Source: an uncultured Lachnospiraceae bacterium (GTDB taxonomy: Bacteria > Bacillota > Clostridia > Lachnospirales > Lachnospiraceae). Taken from it: a stretch of DNA of 64,000 nt. The stretch is from NCBI GenBank assembly GCA_910584325.1, contig CAJTZH010000003.1, positions 4,891 to 68,890 on the forward strand. Direction: 5' to 3'. The notes under the pieces were generated by a model. That model was not told the origin of the DNA and did no database searches. It worked only from the letters and a program-made list of their open reading frames with translations. This document shows positions 43,651-50,633 of this stretch, piece by piece (position 1 is the first letter of the stretch; every line of letters begins with the position of its first letter). The translations under genes were made by a program, and so were the position numbers.

Positions 43651-43673
43651 TTACCTACTATGTCAATAGGTAA
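43651..43673 (-). promoter_or_regulatory. Putative Rrf2/IscR operator of the LanC-like operon
   Basis: A perfect inverted repeat, TTACCTA-N9-TAGGTAA, lies 28 bp before the LanC-like start and covers a TTGACA (43666-43661). A TATGAT 17 bp on (43643-43638) touches the ribosome binding site, so the true start may be elsewhere. CCTA/TAGG half-sites are frequent up to 43700. Confidence 0.55.
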
Positions 43674-43772
43674 ACTAGGCATAAATTATTTCCTATTTGG
43701 TATGAAACGATAATAACACGGAACACCGTTCCTGTATAATATGGAAAGTAATGAATTGGTTATAGGTTTAAA

Positions 43773-44252
43773 CTATTGCTGTTCTGCCTGCGCCCATAAA
43801 TTAATAAGCGTGACAATTTGATTTTGCGCGTCCTCAACCGTTTCTACCCTGACTCTGCCAATGGTTTTCCTGATTGATGCAAAATCAATCTCCGGAAACA
43901 TATTTTCCACCAGAAGATTGACGCCGGGCGACGCCCCCATCAATGCCGCCGCAAGAAGAACCGTATCAATTTGTTTTAATACTTCTTTTAATCCCGTTTT
44001 GGGAAGCGTAACAATCTGCTCAAAATCGCTTATTCTTTCAGGCTGTATTTTAGGTTCGAGAATATCGTTGATAGAAATATCATATAGCTTTGAAATTCGA
44101 AGCAGGCTCTCCAAATCGGGAACACTTACCCCTGTTTCCCATTTTGACACCGCCTGCCTCGACACATTTAATTGTTCTGCCAGGTCGTCCTGCGTATAAT
44201 GATGTTTTTTTCGTAAGATTTGTAAATGTTTGGATACTAATTTCGTATTCAT
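43773..44252 (-). CDS. XRE-family helix-turn-helix regulator
   Basis: 159 residues from ATG 44252 (GGAG 11 nt upstream; frame open a further 87 bp). N-terminal Cro/C1-type HTH (LRKKHHYTQDDLAEQLNVSR, then QAVSKWETGVSVPD), followed by an unassigned helical domain of about 85 residues. Downstream GGAAC/GTTCC hairpin (43719-43732) may terminate it before the LanC-like promoter. It lies at the edge of the accessory region. Confidence 0.85.
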   Translation of the reverse strand: MNTKLVSKHLQILRKKHHYTQDDLAEQLNVSRQAVSKWETGVSVPDLESLLRISKLYDISINDILEPKIQPERISDFEQIVTLPKTGLKEVLKQIDTVLLAAALMGASPGVNLLVENMFPEIDFASIRKTIGRVRVETVEDAQNQIVTLINLWAQAEQQ

Positions 44253-44369
44253 GATGACCACGCTCCTTGGAAATATTATAAATACATTATAAATCCTGCA
44301 AGGGAGAATGAAAAGAACCGGAGAAGTGCTGAAACGCAACGGGATGTTGCGGGAACATAAGATTTTACA

Positions 44370-44398
44370 TTGACAAATTTATTTACACATACTATATT
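44370..44398 (+). promoter_or_regulatory. Promoter of the RNase III-like gene, with long leader
   Basis: TTGACA (44370-44375), 17-bp spacer, TATATT (44393-44398). The transcript would have about 190 nt of AT-rich leader before the GTG at 44597, long enough for regulation. I see no recognisable riboswitch in it. Confidence 0.7.
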
Positions 44399-44596
44399 AT
44401 AAATAATGAAGGGCATAATATAAAAATATCAGATATAAAACACTCTATTTGAACTGTATGATGTAAGTTGTACTTTCAAAGCTCATTGATTTATGTAAAA
44501 TATTTTTATTTGATGCCTGACACGGTATTTTATTAATCCATATGTTTAGGCTCTTTTTATGCCTTCATGAAAAAAATAAGCCATGGAGGACTTTTT

Positions 44597-45190
44597 GTGG
44601 ACAACGAAGATTTTGCTTTTATTGAAGAACAAATCGGATATGAATTTGAGAATAAAATGCTACTACAGCAGGCTTTTATTCGCCGTTCTTATTCTCAAGA
44701 GCACCCTGAATCGGAAAATAATGAGATTTTAGAATTTATCGGTGATAAAGCTCTGGATTTTATTATTGTGCGTGCATTATCTGATTATTATGGGAACTAC
44801 ACAGACGATGATGAATACTATAACGAATTTAAAGAAGGAAAACTAACTGAAATCAAAAAACGACTAGTTGAAAGTAAAATGCTTGCAGAACGAATCAGCC
44901 TGCTCAGCTTTCAAGACTATCTGATTATGGGAAGAGGCGACTGTCAAAAAAATATTCAGAATGAAACTCATGTAAAGGAAGACCTGTTTGAAGCCATTGT
45001 GGGAGCCGTTGCGCTCGACAGTGATTGGGATATTGACTCTCTGGATACAGTCATTGGTATGATGCTCGATTATGAACATTATTTGGAAAACGGATTTACA
45101 GGCAACGATAATTTTACAACAATGATTCAGCAATGGAGTCAAAAAAAGAATCTCGATTTTCCATATTACGAATTTGCGGAATCGGACTAA
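44597..45190 (+). CDS. RNase III paralogue, catalytic domain and start of a dsRBD (split by in-frame UAA)
   Basis: 197 residues from GTG 44597, chosen because GGAGG (44585-44589) lies 7 nt upstream. The RNase III domain has both catalytic motifs complete: NEILEFIGDKALD (Glu, Glu, Asp) and EDLFEAIVGAVALD (Asp, Glu). After about residue 170 the first helix and strand of a double-stranded RNA-binding domain begin (MIQQWSQKKNLDFPYYEF), then a TAA at 45188-45190 stops it. The same frame stays open from there to 45742 and contains the rest of that dsRBD and another. It does not look like the housekeeping rnc. Confidence 0.85.
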   Translation: MDNEDFAFIEEQIGYEFENKMLLQQAFIRRSYSQEHPESENNEILEFIGDKALDFIIVRALSDYYGNYTDDDEYYNEFKEGKLTEIKKRLVESKMLAERISLLSFQDYLIMGRGDCQKNIQNETHVKEDLFEAIVGAVALDSDWDIDSLDTVIGMMLDYEHYLENGFTGNDNFTTMIQQWSQKKNLDFPYYEFAESD

Positions 45191-45202
45191 TATAATAGAA
45201 AT

Positions 45203-45742
45203 GTGCTTCTGTGTGGAACATGCAACTACATTAATTGTAATTATAGACATAGGGGAAACTATATAGTAATATGTAACGAATTTAAAGAGCGATATGAGAA
45301 AAATTTTTATTGCCCTAAAAATATTAATTATTCCATCATCAATAGTGATAAACGTTTCGTATGTCGTTTACATTTAGAAACCATTAATCAAGCTTTCTAC
45401 GGTCGCGGGGACTCTAAAAGTGAAGCGCGCATGAACGCCTCAGAAGCCGCATACATATTTTTGCAAAAAAATGATTTGTTATTTACAATCCAAGATGAAA
45501 TCGGAACTCCTATGCCAGAAAAAGCCATTAACCAGCTTCAAGAATTGGCACAAAAAGAATATATTTCTATGCCCAACTATAAGTTTGAAGAGAACCATAA
45601 TAGAAATGGAAACCCAATATGGACTTGTGAATGTTGGATCGACGGAATTGATACCAGTTTTACGAATACTTCAACATCTAAGAAGCAGTGTAAACGAGCA
45701 TCAGCTTATGATATGCTATTGTATGTATTAAACGAAATATAA
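45203..45742 (+). CDS. C-terminal part of the split RNase III paralogue (two dsRNA-binding segments)
   Basis: Same reading frame as the preceding gene, separated only by TAA and four codons. The GTG at 45203 has no convincing ribosome binding site. Roughly the first 45 residues are Cys/Asn/Tyr-rich (LLCGTCNYINCNYRHRGN) with no match I know. Then comes the second half of a dsRBD (FVCRLHLETINQAFYGRG, SKSEARMNASEAAYIFL) and a complete dsRBD (AINQLQELAQKEYISMPNYK, then TSKKQCKRASAYDML). Probably not translated independently unless UAA is read through; either a nonsense-mutated gene or a two-part system. Confidence 0.6.
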   Translation: MLLCGTCNYINCNYRHRGNYIVICNEFKERYEKNFYCPKNINYSIINSDKRFVCRLHLETINQAFYGRGDSKSEARMNASEAAYIFLQKNDLLFTIQDEIGTPMPEKAINQLQELAQKEYISMPNYKFEENHNRNGNPIWTCECWIDGIDTSFTNTSTSKKQCKRASAYDMLLYVLNEI

Positions 45743-45836
45743 AAGAAATAAGCATCCATACCACACAGGCATGGATGCTTATTCCATATAATGTACATCT
45801 AAAGAAATGGGGATATTTCAGTCCCGATTACTTCTT
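45741..45836 (+). repeat. Two-hairpin intergenic repeat, copy A
   Basis: AATAAGCATCCAT pairs with ATGGATGCTTATT around an 11-nt loop, then a tail with a small GGGA/TCCC hairpin ending GTCCCGATTACTTCTT. It begins on the stop codon of the dsRBD gene, which it probably terminates. About 90% identical to copy B across 80 bp. Confidence 0.75.
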
Positions 45837-46018
45837 AAATAATTATACACTAATACCGTTTGATTTTCAATCGGTTCTTACTCTTTATGATATTTACTTA
45901 TAATCTGTCAAATATACAACTTTTCGAAGCCCCCGTTAAATCTGCTTTCCATATACCCCTAAATTTTTAAACATGACAGTTTTTTATATTCCCAATCATT
46001 TTCGTTGTTATTTCAAAA

Positions 46019-46486
46019 TCAATTTCCAGAACTTTTTATTTTCTCAAATATATTAATATAATATGTAAGCTTATTGTCAACATAATTATGGGTTACTACT
46101 GAAAAAATCATAAATACAACATACAGAATACAATTTAAAAATAAAATAATTTTATTAATATTACTAAATGCTAAAAAAACAAATGAAAATGTCGCCAATA
46201 TTTTAGAACCCTGCTGCGCTAAAAAATATGGAGTAATAATTGTATTATCTTCCCTAGATATGCTTTGTAAATAAAGCCGAGATGATTCCCAATATATAAA
46301 TTTATCTCTATCTATTAAAAGAAAAACCACAATATATGCTGATAGCCTAGCTGTAGCTCTACGGAATGATAATAATAATGATTCAAATAAGAAAAGTATA
46401 AAATAAATTAAAAATAATAATAGTGGATTTTTAAACTGTATACTGAAACCAATTAATGTTACTGAAAGAACATACATATAAATCAT
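46019..46486 (-). CDS. Hypothetical membrane protein (AT-rich island)
   Basis: 155 residues, four probable TM helices in two pairs (about 4-40 and 95-130) flanking a cytoplasmic-like section with Arg/Ser (RRATARLSAY, WESSRLYLQSISRED). No family recognised and no clear ribosome binding site. Codon use is extremely A/T-rich compared with the flanking chromosome, consistent with acquired DNA. Confidence 0.5.
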   Translation of the reverse strand: MIYMYVLSVTLIGFSIQFKNPLLLFLIYFILFLFESLLLSFRRATARLSAYIVVFLLIDRDKFIYWESSRLYLQSISREDNTIITPYFLAQQGSKILATFSFVFLAFSNINKIILFLNCILYVVFMIFSVVTHNYVDNKLTYYINIFEKIKSSGN

Positions 46487-46507
46487 TACATTCGTATCGC
46501 ATGCTTG

Positions 46508-46603
46508 CTAGCTCAATATTTCAGCTCTTAATGATTGAAACTCCGCTTCTATCGAAATTTTTCTATTAAGTAATTTCTTGCAAATGTCCTCTTGCTTTTT
46601 CAT
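46508..46603 (-). CDS. Possible 31-residue peptide
   Basis: MKKQEDICKKLLNRKI followed by SIEAEFQSLRAEIL: an amphipathic, coiled-coil-like peptide ending just before the membrane protein. AAAGG lies about 12 nt before the ATG. It could be a small regulator or a chance frame. Confidence 0.3.
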   Translation of the reverse strand: MKKQEDICKKLLNRKISIEAEFQSLRAEILS

Positions 46604-46865
46604 ATCTTTATCAACCTTTTATTTTCTTGATAACTTTTAGCGTAAATATCAGTTTTTATATACATAATTGTACATCTTTAAACGAAAAATGTATAGCAAA
46701 TCTTTAGAGTATCGTTATACAAAAATAATTGATGATTTAAATTAATCATATATTTTCAAAAATATTGACAAATAACAACACACTATAGTACTGAAAGCAC
46801 TTGACAATATTAAATAAAATATAAATAATAAAAGAATAAACTACATTAAAATTTAGGAGGATAAA

Positions 46866-47672
46866 ATGTTCCTAACATTTCAAACAATAGTAAATAACAC
46901 AGATTATATTATAACCTTAATATCTATAATTATAAATATAGTTGCTGCTATTCTAGCATCAAAAAAATTCATTGTATATCTATCTAAAACTCGTTACATA
47001 AAAAAATTATTAGGATTCAAAACAAAAGAAATAACATTATCGCAGTCTATTTTTGAACCCTCAATGATTCAAGGAATTAACCATAATATGATTACATATG
47101 AATCAGCTATATGTTTAAACAAAATCACTACCATTTTATCTGAATGCAAATATAATTATAAAATATATGATGAATTAAATTCACAATTTGATGAAATTAA
47201 TATCGGAGGACCAACATGCAACAAGAAAGTTAATATTTACCTGACAACTCGTTTTTCTAATTTCAAATTTATAGTTCCACTACATGAAAAAACAAAATAT
47301 GAGAAATACCCAATAAATCAACAATTTATAGAGTATTCACAAGAAGAAACTGGATTTAAAATATATAATAAATCTGATGGAACATTAATTGATTATTATA
47401 AAATTGACCACAACGACAAAGATTATATTTTTATAATAAAACTTACTCCACCTGATTTTGACTATTCCTTTTCCAAAACAGTATTCATCATGTTTAGTGG
47501 ATTTAACAAAGCAACAATGTTCATTCCAGATATTTTTTCAAAATATTATAAAAAACTTTACAAAAGGTTTAAAAAAAATCATTTTTTTATTGCAATACCT
47601 TTTAACAACATTGACAATACTTTTGACTCATTCACAGGTATAATAAATTTAACTACGTATATGTTTAACTAA
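46866..47672 (+). CDS. Hypothetical protein with N-terminal membrane anchor (AT-rich island)
   Basis: 268 residues. One TM helix (about 14-34), then a cytoplasmic domain of about 230 residues with alternating strands and helices. Recognisable points are INIGGPTCN at about 115, and VFIMFSGFNKATMFIPDIF near 205, a nucleotide- or ligand-binding type of layout that I cannot name. A perfect AGGAGG lies 6 nt before the ATG; two TTGACA boxes (46765, 46801) lie upstream. Very AT-rich, flanked by repeat copies, so likely transferred. A defence role is a guess from context only. Confidence 0.65.
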   Translation: MFLTFQTIVNNTDYIITLISIIINIVAAILASKKFIVYLSKTRYIKKLLGFKTKEITLSQSIFEPSMIQGINHNMITYESAICLNKITTILSECKYNYKIYDELNSQFDEINIGGPTCNKKVNIYLTTRFSNFKFIVPLHEKTKYEKYPINQQFIEYSQEETGFKIYNKSDGTLIDYYKIDHNDKDYIFIIKLTPPDFDYSFSKTVFIMFSGFNKATMFIPDIFSKYYKKLYKRFKKNHFFIAIPFNNIDNTFDSFTGIINLTTYMFN

Positions 47673-47775
47673 TCATTTTTGATACAAAAATCTTAATTAT
47701 TATACGCTTCTTTCTAAAAAGTAATAACAATCAATAAATCTAAACTATTTGCGGCTCAATTATTTAGATAATCAC

Positions 47776-47860
47776 AAAAAGAAATCAGCATCCATACCAC
47801 ACAGTCATGGATGCTGATTCCATATAATGTATATCTAAAGAAATGGGAAATTTCAATCCC
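47776..47860 (+). repeat. Two-hairpin intergenic repeat, copy B
   Basis: Same as copy A, but the stem reads AATCAGCATCCAT/ATGGATGCTGATT: both sides of one base pair changed (A-T to C-G), so the pairing is conserved. The tail overlaps the last codons of the anti-sigma-like gene. With copy A it brackets the AT-rich island. Confidence 0.75.
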
Positions 47861-48335
47861 CCAACACTGCTTCATACAGCCAATATTTCCCATCAAATTG
47901 TACGACAACATCATCGCCGTACTGATAGACTTCTGCGCCGACAATCGGATAATTTGCCTGAAAATTCTCTTTCGGCACGCCGTCCGTCACCGCACTTTTA
48001 TTTTGGGTTACGTCGCTTTCAATTTTTCCCAAATATACAAATTCATTTTTCATCTCGCTGTAAGAAATCTGCTGTATAGATTGTTTATACAATCTGTCAT
48101 CTACAAAAACCATCAGCGGCGCGTCGCCGACGCTGCTCACATCCCCGCCTTCCTGCCGGGAATGTCGCGTCAAACTGCCGTTTAAGGAAACAATCAGACA
48201 GAGTATGAGGCAGACCGCAAGCGTTCCCCACATCACCCAGCCATGCGGATTGTCTTTCTTTTGATACTGCACTGCTTCCACAAGGTACTTCTCATTGATT
48301 TCGCCCATTGCTTCGGAAAATACCTTTGTATTCAT
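47853..48335 (-). CDS. Putative anti-sigma factor (single-pass membrane protein)
   Basis: 160 residues: a cytoplasmic N-terminus of about 30 (VFSEAMGEINEKYLVEAV), a TM helix (about 35-52) and an extracellular C-terminus of about 105. The N-terminal helix followed by TM, and the 4-bp overlap with the sigma gene upstream, are the usual arrangement for a membrane anti-sigma that holds its ECF factor inactive. The sensed signal is unknown. Confidence 0.82.
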   Translation of the reverse strand: MNTKVFSEAMGEINEKYLVEAVQYQKKDNPHGWVMWGTLAVCLILCLIVSLNGSLTRHSRQEGGDVSSVGDAPLMVFVDDRLYKQSIQQISYSEMKNEFVYLGKIESDVTQNKSAVTDGVPKENFQANYPIVGAEVYQYGDDVVVQFDGKYWLYEAVLGD

Positions 48336-48898
48336 ACAATCACACCTCTCTTTGACAAATACGCTCTCATTTTCTGACGAATACGCGTAAGCCGCACGGA
48401 TACCGTTTTCTCGGTCAGTCCCACATATCCGGCTATCTCCCTTAAACTATCGCAAAACCAGTAACGGCGCATAAAAATAACGCGGTTTTCTACAGTCAGC
48501 GTTTCCAAAAAATCTTCAATCACGCCGGCTAAACTTGCGGCTTCAACCGCCCCTTCCACTGTGTCCGAAGCCGCAAGGCAGGAATCGATTTCCTCCATGG
48601 CAATCGTATACGCGCTGTTTCGCTTTGCCGCCTCATTGTGGTAATACCTGTTTAGCGAAATATTGCGGACAATTTTACAGATATACGTTAAAAGCGGTTT
48701 CGGTCTTGCCGGCGGAATCGCGTTCCACGCACCTAAGTAGGCGTCGTTGACACACTCCTGCGCATCCTGCCTGTTATTAACAATATTGTATGAAAGCTTA
48801 TGAAATACTTTTCCGTATTTATTGTCCAATTCCTGTATTGCCTGCTCCGAACGCCCAAAAAACAATTCGATGATCCTTTCGTCTTCAATCAAACGCAC
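48332..48898 (-). CDS. ECF-type RNA polymerase sigma factor
   Basis: 188 residues. Region 2 has DAQECVNDAYLGAWNAIPP and the -10-reading helix LLTYICKIVRNISLNRYY. Region 4 has NRVIFMRRYWFCDSLREIA and the HTH VGLTEKTVSVRLTRIRQK. Start either GTG 48898 or TTG 48892; the TTG is better spaced (7 nt) from AAAGGAGG. Regulated by the membrane protein encoded downstream. Confidence 0.92.
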   Translation of the reverse strand: MRLIEDERIIELFFGRSEQAIQELDNKYGKVFHKLSYNIVNNRQDAQECVNDAYLGAWNAIPPARPKPLLTYICKIVRNISLNRYYHNEAAKRNSAYTIAMEEIDSCLAASDTVEGAVEAASLAGVIEDFLETLTVENRVIFMRRYWFCDSLREIAGYVGLTEKTVSVRLTRIRQKMRAYLSKRGVIV

Positions 48899-48973
48899 TG
48901 CCTCCTTTTCGCATTTACCTATTTACCTATATACTACGTTTTTTACGCCGGACACTACAGTAATGATAAAAAT

Positions 48974-49402
48974 TTACGCCAATTCCTCCACCGTAAAACT
49001 CTTGCTCTTTAAATCGCAGTAATACCGCCCCTTTACTGCCGTGAACTTTAACACACAGTAATCCGGGTCGGTTACGCCCTGCTTATAAAACATAGTATCG
49101 CCGGTGCACCAGATTTCTTTTTTAATTTTTTCATCCTCCAGCACTTCCATTGTTCCAATCAGCATAACGCCTTCGTAGCGAAAACGTCCCTTATTAAAAA
49201 AATAGACGCTCGCCTTGGGATTGTTTCGATATTGTTTTACTCTCATGGAAGACGTATTCGTTGAGAAATAAAAACAATTCCCTTCTATTTTTCGTGGTGC
49301 GAACATTGCTTTCATATTGGGAAATCCGTCCTCATCTACAGAGCCTAGAAACGCCGTTTTCTGCTTTTCAATAAATGTCATCAGCTGTTGTCTTGTTTTC
49401 AT
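48974..49402 (-). CDS. Pyridoxamine 5'-phosphate oxidase-family (FMN-binding split barrel) protein
   Basis: 142 residues with the split-barrel pattern (AFLGSVDEDGFPNMKAMFAP, FYFSTNTSSMRVKQYRNNPK, ASVYFF). Such proteins bind FMN or F420 and often have unknown oxidoreductase roles; true PdxH activity is unlikely at this length. ATG overlaps the GNAT gene stop by 4 bp. Confidence 0.88.
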   Translation of the reverse strand: MKTRQQLMTFIEKQKTAFLGSVDEDGFPNMKAMFAPRKIEGNCFYFSTNTSSMRVKQYRNNPKASVYFFNKGRFRYEGVMLIGTMEVLEDEKIKKEIWCTGDTMFYKQGVTDPDYCVLKFTAVKGRYYCDLKSKSFTVEELA

Positions 49403-49926
49403 TTGTCGTCCTCCTTCGTTTTATCCAAAAATCGGTTTTCATTTCGTAAATCCAATTTCATATAGATAGAAGCGCTCATCGGGCTGTCGTTATAACATGC
49501 CGTCTCATAAAATCCGTATCGTTGATACATCGCAACGGCATTTTCTAAAAACGGCAGCGTATCCAGCAGCATATAAGCGTATCCGAGTTCTTTCGCGTCC
49601 TCAATAATCTTTTCAATCAGCCTGCTGCCGATTTGTTTTCCGCGAAACTGCGGTCTGACATAAAGACGTTTCATCTCGCAGTTTTCTTCATCTATTTTTC
49701 TCAAACCGATACAGCCTGCCGGCTTCCCGTCGCACAGCGCCAGATACAGTCTGCCGTCAGGCATTCCGTATTTCGCCTCCAGATGTTTTACCTCTTCGTC
49801 GTAATGCTGAATCACTAAGTATTCTGCGAAGGAACTGTCACCTGCAATCAGCATATCCGTATACTCTGAAAATAACGCGCCGATTTCCTGCGGATACGCA
49901 TAGGCAGGAATGATTCTGATACTCAT
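49399..49926 (-). CDS. GNAT-family N-acetyltransferase
   Basis: 175 residues from ATG 49926 (GGAGAGAG upstream; an ATG 15 bp earlier forms part of that site). The acetyl-CoA loop LYVRPQFRGKQIGSRLIEKI and the C-terminal MYQRYGFYETACY are typical. Substrate unknown. Coupled to the split-barrel flavoprotein. A 26-bp palindrome lies about 30 bp upstream. Confidence 0.9.
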   Translation of the reverse strand: MSIRIIPAYAYPQEIGALFSEYTDMLIAGDSSFAEYLVIQHYDEEVKHLEAKYGMPDGRLYLALCDGKPAGCIGLRKIDEENCEMKRLYVRPQFRGKQIGSRLIEKIIEDAKELGYAYMLLDTLPFLENAVAMYQRYGFYETACYNDSPMSASIYMKLDLRNENRFLDKTKEDDK

Positions 49927-49958
49927 GGTTTCTCTCTCCATTAAAATATGATATACTA

Positions 49959-49984
49959 ATCATAGAATACGCAGTATTCATGAT
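49959..49984. repeat. 26-bp palindromic element, copy 1
   Basis: ATCATAGAATAC-GCA-GTATTCATGAT: GAATAC/GTATTC core with ATCAT/ATGAT ends, one-base offset. It lies between the divergent GNAT and DJ-1 genes. Flanked on both sides by GATATACT (49950 and 49982). Confidence 0.65.
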
Positions 49985-50031
49985 ATACTTAAAACAAAAT
50001 TTTAAAAATCCCCATAATAAGGAGCATTCTT

Positions 50032-50598
50032 ATGAAAAAAATACTCTGCTACATTTACAACGGCATGGCTGATTTCGAAATCAGTCTTTTGCTGCACCGC
50101 CTGAAAAATACCGGCAAATACGAAATCGTTTCCGTATCGGAATCCTTGGAGCCGTTTTACGCGCAGTCCGGTCTACAGTATCTTGCGCAGATGAAAATAG
50201 CAGATATCGGCAGCACAGCGGCGTATGACGCGCTGATTATACCGGGCGGTCCTATCAATAACGAACAAAACGCCATCTGCCCTGTCGCCAAAGAAATGAT
50301 TGCGGCAAATAAACTGACAGCCGCCATCTGCTTTGCCCCGCAATTTTTAGGCAGAGCCGGCATTCTGCGTAATTACCGGTTTACAACGTCCTGTTCCGAA
50401 GAAAAAATCAAAAGTCTCGGCTTAGAAGACCCGTTTTACCGTCCAAACTATGTGGAGGCAAGAACGGTTACAGACCGGAACCTGATTACCGCAAAAGGCT
50501 ACGCTTTTGTGGATTTTGCGGAGTTGGTATGCGATTATCTTAATATCTTTGAAAATGAGCAGCAAAAATACGAACAGCTTGGGCGGGTAAAGGAATAA
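50032..50598 (+). CDS. DJ-1/PfpI-family protein
   Basis: 188 residues. The alpha/beta fold of the DJ-1/ThiJ/PfpI family with the nucleophile-elbow Cys in AAICFAPQFLG and an upstream Glu-bearing GGPINNEQ segment. Members include glyoxalases, deglycases or chaperones and amidases; the exact activity is not predictable. AAGGAG before the ATG. Monocistronic. Confidence 0.88.
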   Translation: MKKILCYIYNGMADFEISLLLHRLKNTGKYEIVSVSESLEPFYAQSGLQYLAQMKIADIGSTAAYDALIIPGGPINNEQNAICPVAKEMIAANKLTAAICFAPQFLGRAGILRNYRFTTSCSEEKIKSLGLEDPFYRPNYVEARTVTDRNLITAKGYAFVDFAELVCDYLNIFENEQQKYEQLGRVKE

Positions 50599-50611
50599 TA
50601 CCCGCCCTTTT
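50581..50611. terminator. Terminator overlapping the DJ-1 gene end
   Basis: GGGCGGGTA (50581-50589) pairs with TACCCGCCC (50599-50607), then TTTT. The left arm is inside the last codons. Confidence 0.85.
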
Positions 50612-50633
50612 GCGCTGCGAAACGCTGCCGCTT

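Noticed and set aside
43638..43666. TTGACA-N17-TATGAT as the definite promoter of the LanC-like operon
   Set aside because: Its start point would fall at or after the AAGGAG site, giving an mRNA without a ribosome binding site; I treat the TTGACA as part of the operator region only.
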